Assembly (NCBI GenBank): GCA_964057225.1
Contig: OZ059899.1
Location: 21,088,501-21,152,500 of the forward strand
Direction of reading: 5' to 3'
Length of the DNA stretch: 64,000 nucleotides
DNA from: Auanema rhodensis
Lineage: Eukaryota > Nematoda > Chromadorea > Rhabditida > Rhabditidae
Made by a program: the position numbers and the translations under genes
Shown: piece after piece, positions 13,682 through 23,767 of the stretch
Numbering within the stretch: the stretch's first letter is position 1
How the letters are laid out: every line of letters starts with the position of its first letter
Notes under the pieces: model-generated
Databases searched by the model: none
Told to the model about the DNA's origin: nothing
What the model saw: the letters and a program-made list of their open reading frames with translations, nothing else

Positions 13682-15091
13682 ATGCGGATTTTTAAGCTGC
13701 GTCGATCTGTGTTATCAGATTTGCGCTAGCTTAAAAATGCACCGAGATATCAACTAATATAAGTTCACACTTATATCCTCGATTTTCACCCTGAAGAATT
13801 AATTTTTTCGTTGAATAACAAAGTCCATCGTCTTTGCCTTGAAAAAAGGAATCTAAAAACATCTACTTTTTGCTAAATTATTTTGAAATTTTTTGAAAAA
13901 ATTTTTGTCAAAATGTTTTTGGAAGCAATGTTGAGTGTACATGGAAACTCAACATACACTAATGCATCATTTTTCAAACGATCATAACTAATTTTTGTAT
14001 TAATCGTTTCTCAATGTAGTATAGTGCATTCGATGCGGATTTTTAAGCTGCGTCGATCTGTGTTATCAGATTTGCGCTAGCTTGAAAATGCACCGAGATA
14101 TCAACTGATATAAGTTCACACTTATATCCTCGATTTTCACCCTGAAGAATTAATTTTTTCGTTGAATAACATTGTCCATCGTCTTTGCCTTGAAAAAAGG
14201 AATCTAAAAACATCTACTTTTCGCTAAATTATCTTGAAATTTTTTGAAAAAATTTTTGTCAAAATGTTTTTGGAAGCAATGTTGAGTGTACATGGAAACT
14301 CAACATACACTAATGCATCATTTTTCAAACGATCATAACTAATTTTTGTATCAAACGTTTCTCAATGTAGTATAGTGCATTCGATGCGGATTTTTAAGCT
14401 GCGTCGATCTGTGTTATCAGATTTGCGCTAGCTTAAAAATGCACCGAGATATCAACTGATATAAGTTCACACTTATATCCTCGATTTTCACCCTGAAGAA
14501 TTAATTTTTTCGTTGAATAACATTGTCCATCGTCTTTGCCTTGAAAAAAGGAATCTTAAAACATCTACTTTTTGCTAAATTATTCTGAAATTTTTCGAAA
14601 AAATTTTTGTCAAAATGTTTTTGGAAGCAATGTTGAGTGTACATGGAAACTCAACGTACACTAATGCATCATTTTTCAAACGATCATAACTAATTTTTGT
14701 ATTAAGCGTTTCTCAATGTAGTATAGTGCATTCGATGCGGATTTTTAAGCTGCGTCGATCTGTGTTATCAGATTTGCGCTAGCTTAAAAATGCACCGAGA
14801 TATCAACTGATATAAGTTCACACTTATATCCTCGATTTTCACCCTGAAGAATTAATTTTTTCGTTGAATAACATTGTCCATCGTCTTTGCCTTGAAAAAA
14901 GGAATCTAAAAACATCTACTTTTTGCTAAATTATTTTGAAATTTTTTGAAAAAATTTTTGTCAAAATGTTTTTGGAAGCAATGTTGAGTGTACATGGAAA
15001 CTCAACATACACTAATGCATCATTTTTCAAACGATCATAACTAATTTTTGTATTAAGCGTTTCTCAATGTAGTATAGTGCATTCGATGCGG

Positions 15092-15142
15092 ATTTTTAAG
15101 CTGCGTCGATCTGTGTTATCAGATTTGCGCTAGCTTAAAAAT
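15092..15142. repeat. Inverted repeat, 11-bp arms, with inner hairpin (unit 7-57)
   Basis: ATTTTTAAGCT at unit 7-17 is exactly reverse-complementary to AGCTTAAAAAT at 47-57, separated by 29 bp. Skipping one base (T46), GCG 18-20 can pair with CGC 43-45, and ATCTG 24-28 pairs with CAGAT 35-39 over a 6-base loop. It could form a long imperfect hairpin as RNA or a cruciform as DNA. It recurs in every complete unit; this entry gives one instance. Variants concentrate on pair 12:52 (see findings). No function is demonstrated. Confidence 0.85.
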
Positions 15143-15159
15143 GCACCGAGATATCAACT
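15143..15159. other. Invariant stretch A of the unit (58-74)
   Basis: GCACCGAGATATCAACT reads the same in every unit I inspected except the one that lost it by deletion (after 22803), although sites on both sides vary (52, 57 and 75 each change). One instance is annotated. A fixed island between variable flanks is the pattern seen for protein-binding boxes in other satellites, but no known box (for example the CENP-B box) matches. Function is inference only. Confidence 0.6.
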
Positions 15160-15181
15160 GATATAAGTTCACACTTATATC
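15160..15181. repeat. Perfect 9-bp palindrome with 4-base loop (unit 75-96)
   Basis: GATATAAGT (75-83) and ACTTATATC (88-96) are exact reverse complements around TCAC. Haplotypes modify it: g75a removes the outermost pair; a81t (with g75a) breaks a second; in units 5263, 9824 and 12981, g75t together with t90a breaks two. The palindrome is therefore intact mainly in the consensus haplotype. It may act as a hairpin, cruciform or dimeric protein site; none of these can be shown here. Confidence 0.85.
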
Positions 15182-15289
15182 CTCGATTTTCACCCTGAAG
15201 AATTAATTTTTTCGTTGAATAACATTGTCCATCGTCTTTGCCTTGAAAAAAGGAATCTAAAAACATCTACTTTTTGCTAAATTATTTTG

Positions 15290-15308
15290 AAATTTTTTGA
15301 AAAAATTT
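15290..15308. repeat. A/T palindrome centred on unit position 214
   Basis: Nine bases AAATTTTTT, a central G, then AAAAAATTT form a perfect odd palindrome. About half of the units carry c213 (TTTTTCGAAAA). In units starting 2458, 3509, 8070, 11227 and 52190, a t replaces a at 207 and the core becomes an exact even 18-bp palindrome, AATTTTTTC/GAAAAAATT. The surrounding A and T runs suggest intrinsic curvature. Confidence 0.75.
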
Positions 15309-15310
15309 TT

Positions 15311-15338
15311 GTCAAAATGTTTTTGGAAGCAATGTTGA
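15311..15338. other. Invariant stretch B of the unit (226-253)
   Basis: The 28 bases from GTCAAAATG to GCAATGTTGA show no substitution in any unit I read across the 64 kb, while the bases on both sides vary (213 and 222 upstream, 254 downstream). It is the longest conserved block of the unit and partly overlaps the left arm of the inverted repeat at 249-272. It may be a binding site or a sequence held fixed by recent homogenisation; the persistence of variants elsewhere in the same units argues somewhat for the former. One instance is annotated. Confidence 0.6.
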
Positions 15339-15357
15339 GTGTACATGGAAACTCAAC
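15334..15357. repeat. Inverted repeat GTTGAGT / ACTCAAC (unit 249-272)
   Basis: Seven-base arms at 249-255 and 266-272 flank a 10-base loop. A second, alternative pairing exists: GTGTAC (254-259) with GTACAC (273-278), which is perfect only in units carrying g273 (CAACGTAC) and has one mismatch in units with a273. Variants g254c (TGACTGTAC) and a270t (CTCTACATAC) each break one pair of the first stem. Confidence 0.75.
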
Positions 15358-15436
15358 ATACACTAATGCATCATTTTTCAAACGATCATAACTAATTTTT
15401 GTATTAAGCGTTTCTCAATGTAGTATAGTGCATTCG

Positions 15437-18400
15437 ATGCGGATTTTTAAGCTGCGTCGATCTGTGTTATCAGATTTGCGCTAGCTTAAAAATGCACCGA
15501 GATATCAACTGATATAAGTTCACACTTATATCCTCGATTTTCACCCTGAAGAATTAATTTTTTCGTTGAATAACATTGTCCATCGTCTTTGCCTTGAAAC
15601 AAGGAATCTAAAAACATCTACTTTTTGCTAAATTATTTTGAAATTTTTTGAAAAAATTTTTGTCAAAATGTTTTTGGAAGCAATGTTGACTGTACATGGA
15701 AACTCAACATACACTAATGCATCATTTTTCAAACGATCATAACTAATTTTTGTATTAAGCGTTCCTCAATGTAGTATAGTGCATTCGATGCGGATTTTCA
15801 AGCTGCGTCGATCTGTGTTATCAGATTTGCGCTAGCTTAAAAATGCACCGAGATATCAACTGATATAAGTTCACACTTATATCCTCGATTTTCACCCTGA
15901 AGAATTAATTTTTTCGTTGAATAACATTGTCCATCGTCTTTGCCTTGAAAAAAGGAATCTAAAAACATCTACTTTTTGCTAAATTATTTTGAAATTTTTT
16001 GAAAAAATTTTTGTCAAAATGTTTTTGGAAGCAATGTTGACTGTACATGGAAACTCAACATACACTAATGCATCATTTTTCAAACGATCATAACTAATTT
16101 TTGTATTAAGCGTTTCTCAATGTAGTATAGTGCATTCGATGCGGATTTTTAAGCTGCGTCGATCTGTGTTATCAGATTTGCGCTAGCTTAAAAATGCACC
16201 GAGATATCAACTAATATAAGTTCACACTTATATCCTCGATTTTCACCCTGAAGAATTAATTTTTTCGTTGAATAACAAAGTCCATCGTCTTTGCCTTGAA
16301 AAAAGAAATCTAGAAACATCTACTTTTTGCTAAATTATTTTGAAATTTTTCGAAAAAATTTTTGTCAAAATGTTTTTGGAAGCAATGTTGAGTGTACATG
16401 GAAACTCAACATACACTAATGCATCATTTTTCAAACGATCATAACTAATTTTTGTATTAAGCGTTTCTCAATGTAGTATAGTGCATTCGATGCGGATTTT
16501 TAAGCTGCGTCGATCTGTGTTATCAGATTTGCGCTAGCTTAAAAATGCACCGAGATATCAACTGATATAAGTTCACACTTATATCCTCGATTTTCACCCT
16601 GAAGAATTAATTTTTTCGTTGAATAACAAAGTCCATCGTCTTTGCCTTGAAAAAAGGAATCTTAAAACATCTACTATTTGCTAAATTATTTTGAAATTTT
16701 TCGAAAAAATTTTTGTCAAAATGTTTTTGGAAGCAATGTTGAGTGTACATGGAAACTCAACATACACTAAGGCATCATTTTTCAAACGATCATAACTAAT
16801 TTTTGTATTAAGCGTTTCTCAATATAGTATAGTGCATTCGATGCGGATTTTTAAGCTGCGTCGATCTGTATTATTAGATTTGCGCTAGCTTAAAAATGCA
16901 CCGAGATATCAACTGATATAAGTTCACACTTATATCCTCGATTTTCACCCTGAAGAATTAATTTTTTCGTTGAATAACATTGTCCATCGTCTTTGCCTTG
17001 AAACAAGGAATCTAAAAACATCTACTTTTTGCTAAATTATTTTGAAATTTTTTGAAAAAATTTTTGTCAAAATGTTTTTGGAAGCAATGTTGACTGTACA
17101 TGGAAACTCAACATACACTAATGCATCATTTTTCAAACGATCATAACTAATTTTTGTATTAAGCGTTCCTCAATGTAGTATAGTGCATTCGATGCGGATT
17201 TTCAAGCTGCGTCGATCTGTGTTATCAGATTTGCGCTAGCTTAAAAATGCACCGAGATATCAACTGATATAAGTTCACACTTATATCCTCGATTTTCACC
17301 CTGAAGAATTAATTTTTTCGTTGAATAACATTGTCCATCGTCTTTGCCTTGAAAAAAGGAATCTAAAAACATCTACTTTTTGCTAAATTATTTTGAAATT
17401 TTTTGAAAAAATTTTTGTCAAAATGTTTTTGGAAGCAATGTTGAGTGTACATGGAAACTCAACATACACTAATGCATCATTTTTCAAACGATCATAACTA
17501 ATTTTTGTATTAAGCGTTTCTCAATGTAGTATAGTGCATTCGATGCGGATTTTTAAGCTGCGTCGATCTGTGTTATCAGATTTGCGCTAGCTTAAAAATG
17601 CACCGAGATATCAACTGATATAAGTTCACACTTATATCCTCGATTTTCACCCTGAAGAATTAATTTTTTCGTTGAATAACATTGTCCATCGTCTTTGCCT
17701 TGAAACAAGGAATCTAAAAACATCTACTTTTTGCTAAATTATTTTGAAATTTTTTGAAAAAATTTTTGTCAAAATGTTTTTGGAAGCAATGTTGACTGTA
17801 CATGGAAACTCAACATACACTAATGCATCATTTTTCAAACGATCATAACTAATTTTTGTATTAAGCGTTCCTCAATGTAGTATAGTGCATTCGATGCGGA
17901 TTTTCAAGCTGCGTCGATCTGTGTTATCAGATTTGCGCTAGCTTAAAAATGCACCGAGATATCAACTGATATAAGTTCACACTTATATCCTCGATTTTCA
18001 CCCTGAAGAATTAATTTTTTCGTTGAATAACATTGTCCATCGTCTTTGCCTTGAAAAAAGGAATCTAAAAACATCTACTTTTTGCTAAATTATTTTGAAA
18101 TTTTTTGAAAAAATTTTTGTCAAAATGTTTTTGGAAGCAATGTTGACTGTACATGGAAACTCAACATACACTAATGCATCATTTTTCAAACGATCATAAC
18201 TAATTTTTGTATTAAGCGTTTCTCAATGTAGTATAGTGCATTCGATGCGGATTTTTAAGCTGCGTCGATCTGTGTTATCAGATTTGCGCTAGCTTAAAAA
18301 TGCACCGAGATATCAACTAATATAAGTTCACACTTATATCCTCGATTTTCACCCTGAAGAATTAATTTTTTCGTTGAATAACAAAGTCCATCGTCTTTGC

Positions 18401-19999
18401 CTTGAAAAAAGAAATCTAGAAACATCTACTTTTTGCTAAATTATTTTGAAATTTTTCGAAAAAATTTTTGTCAAAATGTTTTTGGAAGCAATGTTGAGTG
18501 TACATGGAAACTCAACATACACTAATGCATCATTTTTCAAACGATCATAACTAATTTTTGTATTAAGCGTTTCTCAATGTAGTATAGTGCATTCGATGCG
18601 GATTTTTAAGCTGCGTCGATCTGTGTTATCAGATTTGCGCTAGCTTAAAAATGCACCGAGATATCAACTGATATAAGTTCACACTTATATCCTCGATTTT
18701 CACCCTGAAGAATTAATTTTTTCGTTGAATAACAAAGTCCATCGTCTTTGCCTTGAAAAAAGGAATCTTAAAACATCTACTATTTGCTAAATTATTTTGA
18801 AATTTTTCGAAAAAATTTTTGTCAAAATGTTTTTGGAAGCAATGTTGAGTGTACATGGAAACTCAACATACACTAAGGCATCATTTTTCAAACGATCATA
18901 ACTAATTTTTGTATTAAGCGTTTCTCAATATAGTATAGTGCATTCGATGCGGATTTTTAAGCTGCGTCGATCTGTATTATTAGATTTGCGCTAGCTTAAA
19001 AATGCACCGAGATATCAACTGATATAAGTTCACACTTATATCCTCGATTTTCACCCTGAAGAATTAATTTTTTCGTTGAATAACATTGTCCATCGTCTTT
19101 GCCTTGAAACAAGGAATCTAAAAACATCTACTTTTTGCTAAATTATTTTGAAATTTTTTGAAAAAATTTTTGTCAAAATGTTTTTGGAAGCAATGTTGAC
19201 TGTACATGGAAACTCAACATACACTAATGCATCATTTTTCAAACGATCATAACTAATTTTTGTATTAAGCGTTCCTCAATGTAGTATAGTGCATTCGATG
19301 CGGATTTTCAAGCTGCGTCGATCTGTGTTATCAGATTTGCGCTAGCTTAAAAATGCACCGAGATATCAACTGATATAAGTTCACACTTATATCCTCGATT
19401 TTCACCCTGAAGAATTAATTTTTTCGTTGAATAACATTGTCCATCGTCTTTGCCTTGAAAAAAGGAATCTAAAAACATCTACTTTTTGCTAAATTATTTT
19501 GAAATTTTTTGAAAAAATTTTTGTCAAAATGTTTTTGGAAGCAATGTTGACTGTACATGGAAACTCAACATACACTAATGCATCATTTTTCAAACGATCA
19601 TAACTAATTTTTGTATTAAGCGTTTCTCAATGTAGTATAGTGCATTCGATGCGGATTTTTAAGCTGCGTCGATCTGTGTTATCAGATTTGCGCTAGCTTA
19701 AAAATGCACCGAGATATCAACTAATATAAGTTCACACTTATATCCTCGATTTTCACCCTGAAGAATTAATTTTTTCGTTGAATAACAAAGTCCATCGTCT
19801 TTGCCTTGAAAAAAGAAATCTAGAAACATCTACTTTTTGCTAAATTATTTTGAAATTTTTCGAAAAAATTTTTGTCAAAATGTTTTTGGAAGCAATGTTG
19901 AGTGTACATGGAAACTCAACATACACTAAGGCATCATTTCTCAAACGATCATAACTAATTTTTGTATTAAGCGTTTTTCAAAGTAGTATAGTGCATTCG
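15437..19999 (+). repeat. 4-unit / 6-unit higher-order repeat (units 45-57)
   Basis: Unit starts: 15437, 15788, 16139, 16490, 16841, 17192, 17543, 17894, 18245, 18596, 18947, 19298, 19649. Four unit types cycle: P (TTGAAACAAGG, TGACTGTAC, GTTCCTC) at 15437, 16841, 17543, 18947; Q (TTTTCAAGCT) at 15788, 17192, 17894, 19298; R (g75a, CAAAGTCC, TCTAGAAAC) at 16139, 18245, 19649; S (CAAAGTCC, CTATTTGCT, AAGGC, CAATATAG) at 16490 and 18596. The order is PQRS PQ PQRS PQR, so a 4-unit repeat with a two-unit cycle missing its R and S; units 45-49 match 51-55 at offset 2106. The Q unit at 17192 is a hybrid, reverting to TGAGTGTAC in its 3' half. Confidence 0.9.
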
Positions 20000-22456
20000 A
20001 TGCGGATTTTTAAGCTGCGTCGATCTGTGTTATCAGATTTGCGCTAGCTTAAAAATGCACCGAGATATCAACTGATATAAGTTCACACATATATCCTCGA
20101 TTTTCACCCTGAAGAATTAATTTTTTCGTTGAATAACATTGTCCATCGTCTTTGCCTTGAAAAAAGGAATCTAAAAACATCTACTTTTTGCTAAATTATT
20201 CTGAAATTTTTCGAAAAAATTTTTGTCAAAATGTTTTTGGAAGCAATGTTGAGTGTACATGGAAACTCAACGTACACTAATGCATCATTTTTCAAACGAT
20301 CATAACTAATTTTTGTATTAAGCGTTTCTCAATGTAGTATAGTGCATTCGATGCGGATTTTTAAGCTGCGTCGATCTGTGTTATCAGATTTGCGCTAGCT
20401 TAAAAATGCACCGAGATATCAACTGATATAAGTTCACATTTATATCCTCGATTTTCACCCTGAAGAATTAATTTTTTCGTTGAATAACATTGTCCATCGT
20501 CTTTGCCTTGAAAAAAGGAATCTAAAAACATCTACTTTCTGCTAAATTATTCTGAAATTTTTTGAAAAAATTTTTGTCAAAATGTTTTTGGAAGCAATGT
20601 TGAGTGTACATGGAAACTCAACGTACACTAATGCATCATTTTTCAAACAATCATAACTAATTTTTGTATTAAGCGTTTCTCAATATAGTATAGTGCATTC
20701 GATGCGGATTTTTAAGCTGCGTCGATCTGTATTATTAGATTTGCGCTAGCTTAAAAATGCACCGAGATATCAACTGATATAAGTTCACACTTATATCCTC
20801 GATTTTCACCCTGAAGAATTAATTTTTTCGTTGAATAACATTGTCCATCGTCTTTGCCTTGAAAAAAGGAATCTAAAAACATCTACTTTTTGCTAAATTA
20901 TCTTGAAATGTTTTGAAAAAATTTTTGTCAAAATGTTTTTGGAAGCAATGTTGAGTGTACATGGAAACTCAACATACACTAAGGCATCATTTTTCAAACA
21001 ATCATAACTAATTTTTGTATTAAGCGTTTCTCAATATAGTATAATGCATTCGATGCGGATTTTTAAGCTGCGTCGATCTGTATTATTAGATTTGCGCTAG
21101 CTTAAAAATGCACCGAGATATCAACTGATATAAGTTCACACTTATATCCTCGATTTTCACCCTGAAGAATTAATTTTTTCGTTGAATAACATTGTCCATC
21201 GTCTTTGCCTTGAAAAAAGGAATCTAAAAACATCTACTTTTCGCTAAATTATTTTGAAATTTTTTTTGAAAAAATTTTTGTCAAAATGTTTTTGGAAGCA
21301 ATGTTGAGTGTACATGGAAACTCAACATACACTTAGGCATCATTTTTCAAACGATCATAACTAATTTTTGTATTAAGCGTTTCTCAATGAGTATAGTGCA
21401 TTCGATGCGGATTTTTAAGCTGCGTCGATCTGTGTTATCAGATTTGCGCTAGCTTAAAAATGCACCGAGATATCAACTAATATAAGTTCACACTTATATC
21501 CTCGATTTTCACCCTGAAGAATTAATTTTTTCGTTGAATAACAAAGTCCATCGTCTTTGCCTTGAAAAAAGGAATCTAAAAACATCTACTATTTGCTAAA
21601 TTATTTTGAAATTTTTCGAAAAAATTTTTGTCAAAATGTTTTTGGAAGCAATGTTGAGTGTACATGGAAACTCAACATACACTAAGGCATCATTTTTCAA
21701 ACGATCATAACTAATTTTTGTATTAAGCGTTTCTCAATATAGTATAGTGCATTCGATGCGGATTTTTAAGCTGCGTCGATCTGTATTATTAGATTTGCGC
21801 TAGCTTAAAAATGCACCGAGATATCAACTAATATAAGTTCACACTTATATCCTCGATTTTCACCCTGAAGAATTAATTTTTTCGTTGAATAACAAAGTCC
21901 ATCGTCTTTGCCTTGAAAAAAGGAATCTTAAAACATCTACTATTTGCTAAATTATTTTGAAATTTTTCGAAAAAATTTTTGTCAAAATGTTTTTGGAAGC
22001 AATGTTGAGTGTACATGGAAACTCAACATACACTAATGCATCATTTTTCAAACGATCATAACTAATTTTTGTATCAAGCGTTTCTCAATGAGTATAGTGC
22101 ATTCGATGCGGATTTTTAAGCTGCGTCGATCTGTGTTATCAGATTTGCGCTAGCTTAAAAATGCACCGAGATATCAACTGATATAAGTTCACACTTATAT
22201 CCTCGATTTTCACCCTGAAGAATTAATTTTTTTGTTGAATAACATTGTCCATCGTCTTTGCCTTGAAAGAAGGAATCTAAAAACATCTACTTTTTGCTAA
22301 ATTATTTTGAAATTTTTTGAAAAAATTTTTGTCAAAATGTTTTTGGAAGCAATGTTGAGTGTACATGGAAACTCAACATACACTAATGCATCATTTTTCA
22401 AACGATCATAACTAATTTTTGTATCAAGCGTTTCTCAATGTAGTATAGTGCATTCG
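20000..22456 (+). repeat. Array segment: diverged units 58-64
   Basis: Unit starts: 20000, 20351, 20702, 21053, 21405, 21756, 22106. This stretch has many single-copy changes and little higher-order order: ACATATATCC and ATTATTCTG (20000); ACATTTATATCC and CTTTCTGCT (20351); AAACAATCATA in two successive units; ATAATGCATT just before 21053; a T-run expansion and ACTTAGGC in unit 21053, which is 352 bp; TTTTTTTGTTG and GAAAGAAGG in 22106. Units 20702, 21053 and 21756 have g30a + c35t, each after a unit ending CAATATAG. Higher divergence suggests less recent homogenisation than the flanks. Confidence 0.85.
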
Positions 22457-23066
22457 ATGCGGATTTTTAAGCTGCGTCGATCTGTGTTATCAGATTTGCG
22501 CTAGCTTAAAAATGCACCGAGATATCAACTGATATAAGTTCACACCTATATCCTCGATTTTCACCCTGAAGAATTAATTTTTTCGTTGAATAACATTGTC
22601 CATCGTCTTTGCCTTGAAAAAAGGAATCTAAAAACATCTACTTTTTGCTAAATTATTTTGAAATTTTTGGAAAAAATTTTTGTCAAAATGTTTTTGGAAG
22701 CAATGTTGAGTGTACATGGAAACTCAACATACACTAAGGCATCATTTTTCAAACGATCATAACTAATTTTTGTATTAAGCGTTTCTCAATATAGTATAGT
22801 GCACTTATATCCTCGATTTTCACCATGAAGAATTAATTTTTTCGTTGAATAACATTGTCCATCGTCTTTGCCTTGAAAAAAGGAATCTAAAAACATCTAC
22901 TTTTTGCTAAATTATTTTGAAATTTTTCGAAAAAATTTTTGTCAAAATGTTTTTGGAAGCAATGTTGAGTGTACATGGAAACTCAACATACACTAATGCA
23001 TCATTTTTCAAACGATCATAACTAATTTTTGTATTAAGCGTTTCTCAATGTAGTATAGTGCATTCG
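22457..23066 (+). repeat. Fused pair of units with 92-bp internal deletion (units 65-66)
   Basis: The unit beginning at 22457 runs to its position 347 (TAGTGCA, base 22803), and the sequence then jumps to position 89 of the next unit (CTTATATCC at 22804). Four end bases and the first 88 bases of the next unit are missing, together 92 bp, so the pair is 610 bp instead of 702. CA is shared by both sides (347 and 88), a two-base microhomology. The deletion removes the inverted repeat 7-57, invariant stretch A and half of palindrome 75-96 from one unit. The first unit also has CACCTATATCC and TTTTTGGAAAA, and the second has CACCATGAAG. Confidence 0.95.
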
Positions 23067-23767
23067 ATGCGGATTTTTAAGCTGCGTCGATCTGTGTTAT
23101 CAGATTTGCGCTACCTTAAAAAAGCACCGAGATATCAACTGATATAAGTTCACACTTATATCCTCGATTTTCACCCTGAAGAATTAATTTTTTCGTTGAA
23201 TAACATTGTCCATCGTCTTCGCCTTGAAAAAAGGAATCTAAAAACATCTACTTTTTGCTAAATTATTTTGAAATTTTTCGAAAAAATTTTTGTCAAAATG
23301 TTTTTGGAAGCAATGTTGAGTGTACATGGAAACTCAACATACACTAATGCATCATTTTTCAAACGATCATAACTAATTTTTGTATTAAGCGTTTCTCAAT
23401 GTAGTATAGTGCATTCGATGCGGATTTTTAAGCTGCGTCGATCTGTGTTATCAGATTTGCGCTACCTTAAAAAAGCACCGAGATATCAACTGATATAAGT
23501 TCACACTTATATCCTCGATTTTCACCCTGAAGAATTATTTTTTTCGTTGAATAACATTGTCCATCGTCTTTGCCTTGAAAGAAGGAATCTAAAAACATCT
23601 ACTTTTTGCTAAATTATTTTGAAATTTTTTGAAAAAATTTTTGTCAAAATGTTTTTGGAAGCAATGTTGAGTGTACATGGAAACTCAACATACACTAATG
23701 CATCATTTTTCGAACGATCATAACTAATTTTTGTATCAAGCGTTTCTCAATAAGTATAGTGCATTCG
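23067..23767 (+). repeat. Array segment: units 67-68 with GCTACCTT variant
   Basis: Units at 23067 and 23418 share CTACCTTAAAAAAGC in place of CTAGCTTAAAAATGC, which breaks two pairs of the 7-57 inverted repeat (positions 48 and 57). They are likely a one-unit duplication. The second has GAATTATTTTTT, GAAAGAAGG and TTCGAACG and ends CAATAAG (350 bp). Confidence 0.85.

Larger units (their letters stand above)
13682..15436 (+). repeat. Array segment: units 40-44, exit of the 9-unit block into consensus units
   Basis: Unit starts: 13682, 14033, 14384, 14735, 15086. Units 13682 and 14033 match 5964 and 6315 (offset 7718), except GTATCAAACG at the end of the second. Unit 14384 has TCTTAAAAC, ATTATTCTG, c213 and g273. 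Units 14735 and 15086 are consensus. Confidence 0.88.
15086..15436 (+). repeat. Reference satellite unit (matches consensus)
   Basis: This unit (number 44) matches the consensus I derived at every diagnostic site and serves as the coordinate frame for all unit positions quoted here; the unit before it (14735-15085) also appears to match. Layout: 1-57, an inverted repeat with a second small hairpin inside; 58-74, an invariant stretch; 75-96, a perfect short-loop palindrome; 97-160, mixed sequence with most haplotype-defining sites (99, 118, 129, 135, 140-141); 161-225, A/T-run region ending in an odd palindrome centred on 214; 226-253, an invariant stretch; 249-272, an inverted repeat; 273-351, a region with mutation hot spots at 320-323 and 334-336. 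Phase is arbitrary, chosen because the window begins with this motif. Confidence 0.95.

Noticed and set aside
15086-15436. Unit as an ancient dimer of a ~175-bp repeat
   Set aside because: The halves share only short words (TTTTTCG..., ATAAC...); no alignable similarity is evident by eye.
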